NCBI RefSeq assembly: GCF_018122655.1
Contig: NZ_JAGRQC010000001.1
Location: 992,001 to 1,056,000, forward strand
DNA from: Stakelama marina
GTDB lineage: Bacteria; Pseudomonadota; Alphaproteobacteria; Sphingomonadales; Sphingomonadaceae
Reading direction: 5' to 3'
DNA: 64,000 nt
The notes beneath the pieces were generated by a model. It made no database searches and was not told the origin of the DNA. It saw only the letters and a program-made list of their open reading frames with translations. Within the stretch, counting starts at the first letter, position 1, and each line of letters starts with the position of its first letter. Made by a program: the position numbers and the translations under genes. Shown here piece after piece: positions 27,207-36,404 of the stretch.

Positions 27207-28586
27207 TCAGCGTATCTTGTCGTTTGCGGCGAGCGCGCGTTCGCGCGCTTCCCTGTGGCCGATCAGCTTTGCTGGATAGTCGTGCGGCCGGCATCCGGCT
27301 GCTTCCGGATCGTGGATGGCGCCATCTGGCAGATGACCGAGTTCGGGTACCCATTCGCGGATATATGCCGCCGCATCGAATTTTTCAGACTGTTTCAGCG
27401 GCGCCATGATGCGGCCGAACATGTTCGAATCGATGCCCGTTCCCGCGACCCACTGCCAATTGCAGCCGTTGCTGGCATAATCGGCATCGACGAGCGTATC
27501 CCAGAACCACTGCTCTCCCTCGCGCCAGTCGATCAGCAGATGCTTGATGAGGAAACTCGCCGCGATCATTCGGACGCGGTTGTGCATCCACCCCGTCGCC
27601 CATAACTGCCGCATTCCGGCATCGACGATGGGGTAGCCGGTGCGGCCCTTCGTCCAGGCCCGATACTCACCGCGTACCGCCGAGGACCGGAAATCGCGCC
27701 ATTCGAAATCGTCGAACCGCTCGCGCGCATTTTTCGACGGATATTCGGGGAATTGCAGAATGACGTTCTGCGCATAGTCGCGCCATGCGAGTTCGCCGAG
27801 AAAGGTCCAGACCGATCCGCCCGCATCCGCCGTCCGGTGCCAGACAAAGGAAGGCGAAACCTCTCCAAAATGCAGGTGCGGCGACAGGCGCGACGTGCCC
27901 TCTTCCGACGGCAGGTCCCGCCTGCCCTCATAGTCTGACGCACGATTCAGAAAATTGTCGATGCGGTTGCGCGCGCCATCTTCTCCCGGCGTCCAGACCG
28001 GTTCGAATCCTGTCGCCCAGTTCGGCTTGGTCGGCAGCAGATCCCAGTCGTCGAGATCGTCGCTCGTCGGCCATTTGGATGGAGCGGCAATCTCGCGCGG
28101 TCTGTTTAGCGGATCGGCAGGCGGCATCACTTCCTTCAGCGCGCGCCAGAAGGGCGTGTAGATCTTGTACGGGTCGCCGCTTCCCGTCGTCACCGACCCC
28201 GGTGGCGTCAGATAGTTGCCGTCATGGCAGACGAGATCGAGCGACTTCGCGATGGCGCGTTCGGCGTTGCGCCACCACGGCTCGTAATGGCGAACGCAAT
28301 GCACCCGTCCCGCGCCGACGTCCTTGGCCACCTTGGCGAGTTCATCCTCCGATTTTCCGCGCCGCAGGATCAGCCGCGAGCCCTTTTCGCGCAGGCTCTT
28401 GTCGAGCGATTTCAGACTATGGTGGAGCCACCAGCGCGACGCTCCGCCCATTTTGCGGTGCTTCGCGGTCTCGTCGTCGAGGACATATACCGGCACCACC
28501 GGACCTTCGCCGGCGGCTGCAACGAGCGCGTGTTGATCGGAAAGGCGCAGGTCGCGCCGGAACCAGAGGATAACGGGATCGGACAT
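27207..28586 (-). CDS. phr: deoxyribodipyrimidine photolyase
   Basis: 459 residues. Repairs cyclobutane pyrimidine dimers with blue light. The N-terminal antenna domain starts VILWFRRDLRLSDQHAL. The C-terminal FAD domain contains EEGTSRLSPHLHFGEVSP, the FAD/DNA segment TGYPIVDAGMRQLWATGWMHNRVRM (cited by YPIVDAGMRQL and GWMHNRVRM) and ASNGCNWQWVAGTG, all typical of class I CPD photolyases. The electron-transfer Trp residues are in WQWVAG and the preceding helix. First gene of a phr-cfa pair. Confidence 0.96.
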   Translation of the reverse strand: MSDPVILWFRRDLRLSDQHALVAAAGEGPVVPVYVLDDETAKHRKMGGASRWWLHHSLKSLDKSLREKGSRLILRRGKSEDELAKVAKDVGAGRVHCVRHYEPWWRNAERAIAKSLDLVCHDGNYLTPPGSVTTGSGDPYKIYTPFWRALKEVMPPADPLNRPREIAAPSKWPTSDDLDDWDLLPTKPNWATGFEPVWTPGEDGARNRIDNFLNRASDYEGRRDLPSEEGTSRLSPHLHFGEVSPSFVWHRTADAGGSVWTFLGELAWRDYAQNVILQFPEYPSKNARERFDDFEWRDFRSSAVRGEYRAWTKGRTGYPIVDAGMRQLWATGWMHNRVRMIAASFLIKHLLIDWREGEQWFWDTLVDADYASNGCNWQWVAGTGIDSNMFGRIMAPLKQSEKFDAAAYIREWVPELGHLPDGAIHDPEAAGCRPHDYPAKLIGHREARERALAANDKIR

Positions 28587-28622
28587 GCGCCTGCCTACGC
28601 GCGTGCGCTGCCGGAGGTTCCG

Positions 28623-29654
28623 CTACTCTACCCGGGGCTCCTTCGTCACCTGCCAGGTCTGCCCCTTGGCGACGAGCTTTTGCAGATCGGCCACCTTGCC
28701 TTCCGACGCGGCCCGGTTCTGTTCTACCACCGCGCTTTCGAAGGTCGGTGCCGGATCGTCGTAGAGCACGCCGAGCGCCATCGGGAATTCGCCGAACGGC
28801 ATTTCGATGAGCAGGTGCGCGATCATGCGGTTGGTCTGGTCGTGGACGAGCACGCCCGCGCCCTGCCAGTCGCCATCGGTCACGTCGACGATCTTTAGCG
28901 ACAGCGTATCGCGGTCGAGCGCGACGCCCTTGGTGCCCTTTTCGAACAGCATCGGCTCGCCATGCTCGACCCAGAGCTGGCTCGTCGCCGCGTTGGGCTT
29001 GGCCGCGAAAGGCGCGAACACGTCGTCATTATAGACGATGCAGTTCTGGAAAATCTCGACGAACGCCGCCCCTTGGTGCGCGTGCGCCGCCTTCAGCACC
29101 GCCGGCAGGTTCTTGTTGACGTCGATGCCGCGCGCAACGAACCGCGCGCCCGAACCGAGCGCGAAGGCGCACGGGCTAGCCGGCCGGTCGACCGACCCGA
29201 ACGGCGTCGACGGGCTACGCGTTCCCACCCGGCTCGTCGGCGAATATTGCCCCTTGGTCAGGCCGTAAATTTCGTTGTTGAACAGCAGTACCTGCGTGTT
29301 CAGGTTCCGGCGCAGCAGGTGCATCATGTGGTTGCCGCCGATCGACAGCGCGTCGCCGTCGCCGGTGATGATCCACACGTCGAGTTGCGGGTTGGCGAGC
29401 TTCACCCCCGTCGCCACCGCCGGCGCGCGGCCATGGATGGTGTGGAAGCCATAGGTTTCCATGTAATATGGAAAGCGGCTCGAACAGCCGATGCCCGATA
29501 CGAACACGGTATTTTCGCGCGCGACGCCCAGGTCGGGCATCGTCCGCTGCACCGCCTTCAGCACCGCATAATCGCCGCAGCCCGGGCACCAGCGGACCTC
29601 CTGGTCGCTTTCCCAGTCCTTCAGCGTCGTCTTGACGGGGGTCATCTCGTTCAT
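28623..29654 (-). CDS. korB: 2-oxoacid:ferredoxin oxidoreductase beta subunit
   Basis: 343 residues. With KorA it oxidatively decarboxylates 2-oxoglutarate (or another 2-oxoacid) to acyl-CoA using ferredoxin. TPP-binding features: WCPGCGDYAVL near the N-terminus, GIGCSSRFPYYM, and the TPP/Mg motif ITGDGDALSIGGNH followed by NNEIYGLTKGQYSPT. The cysteines in CPGCG and GCSS can ligate the [4Fe-4S] cluster. Ends TWQVTKEPRVE. It follows korA after 121 bases filled by an inverted repeat. The 2-oxoglutarate preference is inferred from the family. Confidence 0.93.
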   Translation of the reverse strand: MNEMTPVKTTLKDWESDQEVRWCPGCGDYAVLKAVQRTMPDLGVARENTVFVSGIGCSSRFPYYMETYGFHTIHGRAPAVATGVKLANPQLDVWIITGDGDALSIGGNHMMHLLRRNLNTQVLLFNNEIYGLTKGQYSPTSRVGTRSPSTPFGSVDRPASPCAFALGSGARFVARGIDVNKNLPAVLKAAHAHQGAAFVEIFQNCIVYNDDVFAPFAAKPNAATSQLWVEHGEPMLFEKGTKGVALDRDTLSLKIVDVTDGDWQGAGVLVHDQTNRMIAHLLIEMPFGEFPMALGVLYDDPAPTFESAVVEQNRAASEGKVADLQKLVAKGQTWQVTKEPRVE

Positions 29655-29672
29655 GGCTTCTGCCTTCGTCTC

Positions 29673-29768
29673 ACTTCGTCATGCTGAACTTGCTCCAGCA
29701 TCCAATCATCACCTTCGCACCGCGTTTGATCCTGCACGGTGGACCCTGAAACAGGTTCAGGGTGACGG
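29673..29768. repeat. 96-base inverted repeat element between korA and korB
   Basis: The left arm CGTCATGCTGAACTTGCTCC (29678 on) pairs with the right arm ending GGTTCAGGGTGACG (to 29766): about 21 of 28 positions complementary, with a ~40-base interior. Sequence of the form GTCATGCTGAACTTG...CCTGAAACAGGTTCAGGGTGACG is a known type of dispersed sphingomonad repeat. Located inside the korAB transcription unit, it would form a long mRNA hairpin. Confidence 0.75.
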
Positions 29769-29775
29769 TCACATA

Positions 29776-31665
29776 CTATCCTAGCGTACTCTCGATCGCT
29801 TCCTCGATCTCGGCGATGCGGAAAGGCTGGCCCGATACCTTGTTGAGCGGTTTGGCATCGACCAGGAACTGGTCGCGCAGCAGCGTCTTCAACTGCCCGG
29901 TGTTCATTTCGGGTACGAGCACCTTGTCATATCCCTTCAGCAACTGGCCCAGATTCTTCGGCAGCGGCCAGATGTGGCGGATATGGATGTGCGCGACATC
30001 GAGGCCCTTCTTGCGCGCACGGCGCACCGCCTGCGTAATCGGGCCGAAAGTCGACCCCCAACCGACGACCGCCAGCTTGCCCGAGGTCTCGCCCTGCTCG
30101 ACCTCCTGATCGGGCACCGCAATTCCGGCCACCTTGTCGCGACGCAGATCGGTCATCTGCTGATGGTTTTCAGGGCTGTAATCGATATTGCCCGTGCCCG
30201 CCTTCTTCTCGATGCCGCCGATGCGGTGGAGAAGGCCCGGCGTACCCGGCTTGACCCACGGCCGCGCGAGCTTCTCGTCGCGGGCATAGGCCTCGAACCC
30301 GCTCTCGGGCGCTTCCTCGAGGAATTGCACCGGAAAGCGCTCATAGCCCGCCATGTCGGGCACCTTCCACGGCTCGGCCGCATTGGCGATATAGCCGTCG
30401 GTCAGCAACATCACCGGCGTCATATATCGCGTCGCGATCCGGCACGCCTCGATCGCGACGTCGAAACAGTCGGCGGCCGAGCGCGCGGCGATCACCGGCA
30501 TCGGCGCGTCGCCATTGCGGCCATAGACCGCCTGATAGAGGTCGGACTGTTCGGTCTTGGTCGGCAAGCCCGTCGACGGCCCACCGCGCTGCGAATTGAC
30601 GACGACGAGCGGCAGCTCGGTCATGATCGCCAGCCCGATCGCTTCGGTCTTGAGTGCGATTCCCGGCCCCGACGAACTCGTTACGCCCAGCGACCCGGCA
30701 TAGCTCGCGCCGATCGCGGCGGCGACAGCGGCAATCTCGTCCTCCGCCTGAAAGGTCGTGACGCCGTATTCCTTGAAGCGCGACAGATGATGAAGGATCG
30801 CCGACGCAGGCGTGATCGGATAGCCGCCGAAGAACATCGGCAGCTCCGCAAGCTGCGTTCCTGCCACAAGCCCGAGTGAGATCGATTCCGCGCCGGTGAC
30901 GGTGCGGTACAGCCCCGGCTCCACGGGAGCGGCGGGCATGTGAAGCTGTCCGACCTGCCCACCAATCTCAGCGGTTTCGCCGTAAGCATGGCCGGCATTG
31001 AGCGCGGCGATATTGGCTTCGGCAATGTCGGGAGCCTTGGCGAATTTCGCCTTCAGCCAGTCGATGATCGGCTGGCGGTCGCGGTCGAACATCCACAGCG
31101 CGAGGCCCAGCGTCCACATATTCTTGCAGCGCAGCGCTTCCTTGTTGCCGAGGCCGAACGGCTTCACGGCGTCGAGCGTGAGCTGCGAGATGTTGAGCTT
31201 CATCAGCTGCCACTTGGCGAGGCTGTCGTCCTCCAGCGGGTTGGATTCGTATTTCGCCTTGGACAGATTACGGTCGGTGAACTCGCCCTCGTCGGCGATG
31301 ATGAGCCCGCCGGGCTTCAGCACATCGACATTCACGGCGAGCGCGGCCGGATTCATCGCGATCAGCACGTCGGGCGCATCGCCTGCGGTCTCGATCGAAG
31401 CGGAGCCGAAATTGATCTGGAACGCCGAAACGCCGAACAGCGTGCCCTGCGGCGCACGGATTTCGGCCGGAAAGTCGGGGAAGGTCGCAAGGTCGTTGCC
31501 CGCCAGCGCGGTCGACAGCGTGAACTGACCGCCGGTCAACTGCATGCCGTCGCCAGAATCGCCTGCAAAACGCACCACGACCGCTTCGGGCGGCGGGTTC
31601 GCATTCGCTTCTTTGGGGGTAACCTTGTGGGCGGCGGTTGCCATGTCGGCGCTTCCTGCTGTCAT
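29776..31665 (-). CDS. korA: 2-oxoacid:ferredoxin oxidoreductase alpha subunit (gamma-alpha fusion)
   Basis: 629 residues, long because the gamma domain (residues ~25-215, beginning VVRFAGDSGDGMQLTGGQFTL) is fused in front of the alpha (pyrimidine-binding) domain. The alpha part shows FFGGYPITPASAILHHLS, QAEDEIAAVAAAIGASYAG, TSSSGPGIALKTEAIG and VNSQRGGPSTGLPTKTEQ, all hallmark stretches of Kor/Por alpha subunits. The start overlaps the deacetylase stop (ATGA), so MTAGSAD is taken as start; MATAAHK seven codons later is the alternative. It works with KorB downstream. Confidence 0.93.
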   Translation of the reverse strand: MTAGSADMATAAHKVTPKEANANPPPEAVVVRFAGDSGDGMQLTGGQFTLSTALAGNDLATFPDFPAEIRAPQGTLFGVSAFQINFGSASIETAGDAPDVLIAMNPAALAVNVDVLKPGGLIIADEGEFTDRNLSKAKYESNPLEDDSLAKWQLMKLNISQLTLDAVKPFGLGNKEALRCKNMWTLGLALWMFDRDRQPIIDWLKAKFAKAPDIAEANIAALNAGHAYGETAEIGGQVGQLHMPAAPVEPGLYRTVTGAESISLGLVAGTQLAELPMFFGGYPITPASAILHHLSRFKEYGVTTFQAEDEIAAVAAAIGASYAGSLGVTSSSGPGIALKTEAIGLAIMTELPLVVVNSQRGGPSTGLPTKTEQSDLYQAVYGRNGDAPMPVIAARSAADCFDVAIEACRIATRYMTPVMLLTDGYIANAAEPWKVPDMAGYERFPVQFLEEAPESGFEAYARDEKLARPWVKPGTPGLLHRIGGIEKKAGTGNIDYSPENHQQMTDLRRDKVAGIAVPDQEVEQGETSGKLAVVGWGSTFGPITQAVRRARKKGLDVAHIHIRHIWPLPKNLGQLLKGYDKVLVPEMNTGQLKTLLRDQFLVDAKPLNKVSGQPFRIAEIEEAIESTLG

Positions 31666-32645
31666 GTTCGTGTGATGTCGGGGCGCACCTCTACGCCCGT
31701 GACGCGTTCTTCTAAAGGTAGAAATGCGCTGGGGGCGTGCAAACTATGCTTTTCGAAAACGCCCCCAAGCGCAAGGATCGCATCGGCATGACGACGCGCT
31801 ACCTCCATCGCGTCGGTGCCATAGCCGCCGCCGACCGTGCTGGCGAGCGGGATGCCGCGTTCGACCGCGGTCTGCGCAACAAATCGCTCGCGTCGAATCA
31901 AACCGTCGCTACTGAGTGCCAGTCGGCCCAGCCGATCCGCTTCGAACGGATCGACCCCGGCCTGATACAGGATCAGTTCGGGCCGGAACCGGTCGAGCAT
32001 CGGCGTCAACGTTTCCGCCAGCGCCGCCATATAATCATCGTCGCCGATACCGTCGGCCAGCGGCACATCGAGCGTCGAGCGAGCCTTCCGCACCGGAAAA
32101 TTCTTTTCGGCGTGGATCGAATAAGTGGCGATTTCCGCGCTGCCAGCCATCAGCGCCGCGGTGCCGTCGCCCTGATGCACGTCGCAATCGACGATCAGGA
32201 TGCGCGCGACCGCCCCCTCCTCGATCAGCCGGTGCGCCGCGATGGCAAGGTCGTTGAAAATGCAGAACCCCGCACCGGTATGGGCGAGCGCATGATGGCT
32301 TCCGCCGGCGCTGTTCGCTGCAAAGCCGCGCTCCAGTGCCAGCTTCGCCGCCAGATAGGTTCCTCCCGGGACCGCAATCGCCCTTGTCGCGACCTGCGCT
32401 GTCACCGGAAAGCCGATCCGGCGCGTCTTTTCGCGCGGAACATCGGCCGCCGCGATCTGCGCGACATAGTCGGGGTCATGCACCGCCGCGATCCATTCGA
32501 GGGGCATCGGTTCCGGCTCATGCCACGAAATATCGGCCTCGCTGGTGCGCAGCAAATCCCGGATCAGCCCGTTCTTGTTCCACTGGTAAGTGCTGCGGGC
32601 CGGTGCAGGCGCGACATAATCCGGATGATGGACGACCGCGATCAT
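31662..32645 (-). CDS. histone deacetylase family protein (acetyl-lysine or polyamine deacetylase)
   Basis: 327 residues of the class II arginase/deacetylase fold. Active-site features: GGSHHALAHTGAGFCIFND with the His pair, VDCDVHQGDGTA with Asp/His zinc ligands, and GVDPFEADRLGRL with a further Asp. In bacteria these enzymes deacetylate polyamines, acetoin-related proteins or acetyl-lysine; the true substrate is not visible. It is the first gene of the minus-strand unit leading into korA with a 4-base overlap, which suggests a link between acetylation state and 2-oxoacid metabolism (inference). Confidence 0.92.
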   Translation of the reverse strand: MIAVVHHPDYVAPAPARSTYQWNKNGLIRDLLRTSEADISWHEPEPMPLEWIAAVHDPDYVAQIAAADVPREKTRRIGFPVTAQVATRAIAVPGGTYLAAKLALERGFAANSAGGSHHALAHTGAGFCIFNDLAIAAHRLIEEGAVARILIVDCDVHQGDGTAALMAGSAEIATYSIHAEKNFPVRKARSTLDVPLADGIGDDDYMAALAETLTPMLDRFRPELILYQAGVDPFEADRLGRLALSSDGLIRRERFVAQTAVERGIPLASTVGGGYGTDAMEVARRHADAILALGGVFEKHSLHAPSAFLPLEERVTGVEVRPDITRT

Positions 32646-32705
32646 CTTTCCTAACTAGGGCGTACAGCGGCGAATTTCCATCCGCGCCGCCATGCGGAGA
32701 GCCTG

Positions 32706-33680
32706 ATGACCGAACCCTTTGTCCGTCCCGATGTCCGTGCGTTTCTCGATTTCCTGGAAACGATACCGGGCCCGAAGATGCACGAGATGGAGGCTCCGGC
32801 CGCGCGTGCGCAATATGAAGCGATGAAGGATGTCGCCGATCCTCCCATCGGCGATCTCGCCGTCCAGAAGAACCTCACGATTCCGGGACCCGGCGGCGAC
32901 ATCCCCGCGCGGTTGTTCGACGCCACGGCAGAGCGCGACCCCGGCCCGGCAATGGTCTTCTTCCACGGCGGCGGCTTCGTCATCGGCAATATCGAAACCC
33001 ATGCGTCCTTCTGCGCGGAAATGGCGCGCGTGCTCGACATCCCAGTCATCTCGGTCGATTACCGCCTTGCGCCAGAGCATCGCTGGCCGGCGGCTCCCGA
33101 CGATTGCGAGGCCGCCGCACGCTGGGTGGCGGGCAGCCCCGACGAACTCGGTCGCCATGTCACCAGCCTGGTGCTGTGCGGCGACAGCGCCGGTGGAACG
33201 CTGGCCATCACCACCGCGATGGCGCTGCGCGACAAGCCGGCAAAGGTCCCCGTCATCGCGCAATTCCCGATCTATCCGGCGGCCGATATGGGCACCGAAT
33301 ATCCGTCCTATACCGATTTCGGCGAAGGTTTCCTGCTGACGAAGGACAGCATGGAATGGTTCAACGATGCCTATCAGGCCGATCTGACGCATATGCGCGG
33401 ATCGCCGATGGAAGGCGATGTGTCTGGCCTGCCGCCCGCGCTTATCATGACCGCCAGTCTCGACCCGATCCGCGATCAGGGCCGCGCCTATGCTGCCGCG
33501 CTCATCAGGGCCGGTGTGCCGACGAGCTTTCGCGAGGCGAAGGGCAATATCCACGGCTTCGTCAACATCCGCAAAGCGATCCCCTCCAGCCAGGGCGACG
33601 TCGCAGGCGCGCTCGCCGTGCTGCGAGAGATCATCAACGAAGCCGAAGGCGACCGCGTAATGGCGCAGGCGGCCGAATGA
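32706..33680 (+). CDS. alpha/beta hydrolase, hormone-sensitive-lipase-like esterase
   Basis: 324 residues. The oxyanion HGGG motif is in VFFHGGGFVIGNIETH, the nucleophile Ser in LCGDSAGGTLA, the Asp in TASLDPIRDQG and the His in KGNIHGFVNI: the complete catalytic set of family IV (HSL) carboxylesterases. Cytoplasmic, no signal peptide. An N-terminal cap (residues 1-60) is typical. Acts on short-chain esters. It is followed by rppH with its stop overlapping the next ATG. Confidence 0.92.
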   Translation: MTEPFVRPDVRAFLDFLETIPGPKMHEMEAPAARAQYEAMKDVADPPIGDLAVQKNLTIPGPGGDIPARLFDATAERDPGPAMVFFHGGGFVIGNIETHASFCAEMARVLDIPVISVDYRLAPEHRWPAAPDDCEAAARWVAGSPDELGRHVTSLVLCGDSAGGTLAITTAMALRDKPAKVPVIAQFPIYPAADMGTEYPSYTDFGEGFLLTKDSMEWFNDAYQADLTHMRGSPMEGDVSGLPPALIMTASLDPIRDQGRAYAAALIRAGVPTSFREAKGNIHGFVNIRKAIPSSQGDVAGALAVLREIINEAEGDRVMAQAAE

Positions 33681-34174
33681 TGGCCGACGGCAGCGAACTT
33701 CCCTACCGTCCCTGCGCCGGCGTGATGCTGGTCAATCGCCACGGCAACATCTTCGTCGGCCAGCGGCTCGATTCGACTCTCGAAGCGTGGCAGATGCCGC
33801 AGGGCGGGATCGACAAGGGCGAGGCGGCCGAGGCCGCGGCGCTGCGTGAACTGGTGGAGGAAACCGGCGTCACGCCCGACAAGGTCGAACTGGTGGCGAA
33901 GGCCGAAGAAGAACTGTTCTACGATCTTCCCGACGAACTGATCGGCAAAATCTGGGGCGGCAAATATCGCGGACAGCGACAGCGCTGGTTCCTGTACCGC
34001 TTCACCGGCGCCGATCACGACATCAACATTCGCACGCCACATCCCGAATTTCGGGCGTGGCGCTGGGCCGAACCGGAAGAGGTGCCGCAGGCGATCGTCG
34101 GGTTCAAAAAGGCGCTGTATGAAAAGCTGTTCGAAATCTTCGCAGAACCGCTTGATGAAATGATGAAACGATAA
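33677..34174 (+). CDS. rppH: RNA pyrophosphohydrolase (Nudix)
   Basis: 165 residues. Nudix box GGIDKGEAAEAAALRELVEETGV with GX5EX7REUXEEXGU spacing. The start YRPCAGVMLVNRHGNIFVGQR and PDELIGKIWGGKYRGQRQRWFLYRF, cited by WQMPQGG and YRGQRQRWFLYRF, are typical of RppH/IalA. Removes pyrophosphate from the 5' end of mRNA to start decay, and also hydrolyses dinucleoside polyphosphates. Two consecutive ATGs exist (33677 and 33680); the first gives an ATGA overlap with the esterase. Confidence 0.93.
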   Translation: MMADGSELPYRPCAGVMLVNRHGNIFVGQRLDSTLEAWQMPQGGIDKGEAAEAAALRELVEETGVTPDKVELVAKAEEELFYDLPDELIGKIWGGKYRGQRQRWFLYRFTGADHDINIRTPHPEFRAWRWAEPEEVPQAIVGFKKALYEKLFEIFAEPLDEMMKR

Positions 34175-34238
34175 ATCGCGTCGTTACAAGGGCGAAAGCG
34201 CTTGCCCGCGCGCCGCATCGCAACATAATAGCCTGACC

Positions 34239-35144
34239 GTGCGCAGTCTGCTCCTCCTCCCCGCCGCGTTCCTGCTTCTCGCCAACAGCGAGCCGCAGGA
34301 GATTCCGGACGACGTTCCACCGACGATCGCGGCGATGCTGCGCGATGCCATGAAGTCGGGGCGCGAAGGCGATGTTGCGACCATCGTCAAATATGCCCGC
34401 AAGGCCGCACCCGATGTTTCGAAGGAAATTGCGGAGATCGCATCCGACTGGACCCGCGCCCGGCGGGAGGCAGCAACGCGACGCCTGCAGCATTCGGACT
34501 TTTTCGAACTGGTCGAGGGCAAGGCCGAACTCGGCGGGTTGATCACGACCGGCAACACCCACATCGTCGGTGTGACCGGCACGGTCGATGTGAAGCGCGA
34601 AGGGTATAAATGGCGGCACAAGCTTCACCTGATGGCCGATTATCAGGAAAGCTCCGGCGTCGAATCGCGCGAACATTATCTCGCGGCCTACGAACCCAAC
34701 TACAAGATCAACGACCGGGCCTATATCTACGGCGCGCTCCAGTACGAAAGCGACAAGTTCCTCGGCTATTACGACCGCTATTCCTTCTCCAGCGGCGCCG
34801 GCTACAGCGTCATCAAGGACCCGAACATGACGCTCGATCTCGAATTGGGTCCGGCATACCGGAACACCAATTTCACCGACGCGACGGTCGAATCGAATTT
34901 CGCCGGTCGTGGATCGTTGGCGTTCAAATGGAAATTGTCGCCGATGCTGACCTTTCGTCAGGACGCCTCGGCTTATCTTCAGGCGGCGAACAGCACCGCC
35001 ACATCGAAGAGCGCGATCAGCGCCAGGCTCTTCGGGCCGGTGTCGGGCCAGCTTTCCTACCAGGTCCAGTATGAAAGCCGGCCACCCGCCGGCCGCGTCA
35101 GTACCGACACCACCAGCAGGGCCTCTCTCGTCTACGATTTCTGA
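34239..35144 (+). CDS. DUF481 family outer-membrane beta-barrel protein
   Basis: 301 residues from a GTG start (VRSLLLLPAAFLLLANSE) with a signal peptide. After a helical linker (residues ~25-90, charged) come alternating aromatic/polar strands: GLITTGNTHIVGVTGTVDV, WRHKLHLMADYQESSG, AYIYGALQYESDKF and so on to the C-terminal ASLVYDF, ending in Phe as outer-membrane barrels do. The YESDKFLGYYDRYSFSSGAGY segment is the core of DUF481 (YdiY-like, salt-induced). Function unknown, probably an outer-membrane channel or scaffold. Confidence 0.88.
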   Translation: MRSLLLLPAAFLLLANSEPQEIPDDVPPTIAAMLRDAMKSGREGDVATIVKYARKAAPDVSKEIAEIASDWTRARREAATRRLQHSDFFELVEGKAELGGLITTGNTHIVGVTGTVDVKREGYKWRHKLHLMADYQESSGVESREHYLAAYEPNYKINDRAYIYGALQYESDKFLGYYDRYSFSSGAGYSVIKDPNMTLDLELGPAYRNTNFTDATVESNFAGRGSLAFKWKLSPMLTFRQDASAYLQAANSTATSKSAISARLFGPVSGQLSYQVQYESRPPAGRVSTDTTSRASLVYDF

Positions 35145-35198
35145 CCGGCGGGGCAGCCCTCTTCACCCCGAGGGCGGTTCGCACTACACCCTCGGCGC

Positions 35199-36404
35199 AT
35201 GACGCTATCCAATCATGAACACACCGCGATGGAGATGATCGCGGACGAGCCCATACTGGCCAATGTCGAACGCTGGGTCGCGGTCAACAGCGGCACGGCG
35301 AACCTCGATGGCCTCGCCACCATGGCCGATTTGCTGAGCGACGCATTCGGTGCGCTTCCGGGCGAGATCGAACTCGTCGCCCCCGAACCGCACGAGGCGG
35401 TGACCGCCGCCGGCGAGACGGTCGCGCTCGACCATGGCAAGCACCTTCACCTCACCGTTCGCGCGGATGCACCGGTGCAGATGCTGTTCACCGGCCATAT
35501 GGACACGGTCTATCCGGTCGACCATCCCTTCCAGACCGCGACATGGCTGGACGACGGCAGCCTCAATGGTCCCGGCGCGGCCGATATGAAGGGGGGCCTC
35601 GCGCTGCTCCTCGCGGCGCTCAAAGCGGTCGAGGCGACACCGCTTGCCGAAAAGATCGGCTATGAGGTCGTCATCAATTCCGACGAGGAAACCGGCAGCT
35701 TCTCATCGACCAGGTTGCTGGAGCGCGCCGCACGCGGCAAGGTCGCTGCGCTCACCTACGAACCCGCGCTTGCCGACGGCACGCTCGCCGGCGCGCGCGG
35801 CGGCACCGGCAATTTCTCGATCGTCGTCCACGGCAAGAGCGCGCATGCGGGGCGCAACCCCGATGATGGACGCAACGCCATCGTCGCCGCATCGGACATC
35901 GCTCTGCGTCTGATGGAAGCGAAAGCGCCGACGCTCTCGGTCAACCCGGCGAAGATCGACGGCGGCGGTCCCAACAACGTCGTCCCCGAACTCGCCGTGC
36001 TGCGCGTCAATTTCCGGCCCAAGGCGCAGGAAGAGATCGACCGTGCGCGGGCGCATATCGACGCTACCGTCGCCGCCGTCGCAAGACAGCACGATGTGCG
36101 GATCGAGGTACATGGCAGCTTCAATCGTCCGCCCAAGCCGATCGACGATGCAGCCGCGAAGCTGTTCGCCCTGGTGAAACAAAGCGGCGCCGATCTCGAC
36201 ATTCCCGTTTCGTGGCGCGACACCGGCGGGGTATGCGACGGCAACAACATTGCCGCATGCGGCGTGCCCGTGGTCGACACCATGGGCGCACGCGGCGGCT
36301 CCATTCATTCGAGTGAAGAATTCATGATTCCCGAAAGCCTCAAAGAACGCGCGAACCTATCCGCGCTCACCATTTTGCGCATTGCCGAGCGGGGGCGCCT
36401 GTGA
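35199..36404 (+). CDS. M20 family metallohydrolase (glutamate-carboxypeptidase-like), arginine catabolism operon
   Basis: 401 residues. Di-zinc ligands of the M20 family: FTGHMDTVYP (His), GPGAADMKGGLALL (Asp), NSDEETGSFSS (Glu pair), the dimerisation domain SIVVHGKSAHAGRNPDDGRNA, and a late GGSIHSSEEF (His). Hydrolyses amide bonds of N-acyl amino acids or peptides. It is translationally coupled (GTGA) to astA, so it may act on a succinylated intermediate in place of AstE, or on a related N-acyl amino acid; this role is inference. Confidence 0.9.
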   Translation: MTLSNHEHTAMEMIADEPILANVERWVAVNSGTANLDGLATMADLLSDAFGALPGEIELVAPEPHEAVTAAGETVALDHGKHLHLTVRADAPVQMLFTGHMDTVYPVDHPFQTATWLDDGSLNGPGAADMKGGLALLLAALKAVEATPLAEKIGYEVVINSDEETGSFSSTRLLERAARGKVAALTYEPALADGTLAGARGGTGNFSIVVHGKSAHAGRNPDDGRNAIVAASDIALRLMEAKAPTLSVNPAKIDGGGPNNVVPELAVLRVNFRPKAQEEIDRARAHIDATVAAVARQHDVRIEVHGSFNRPPKPIDDAAAKLFALVKQSGADLDIPVSWRDTGGVCDGNNIAACGVPVVDTMGARGGSIHSSEEFMIPESLKERANLSALTILRIAERGRL

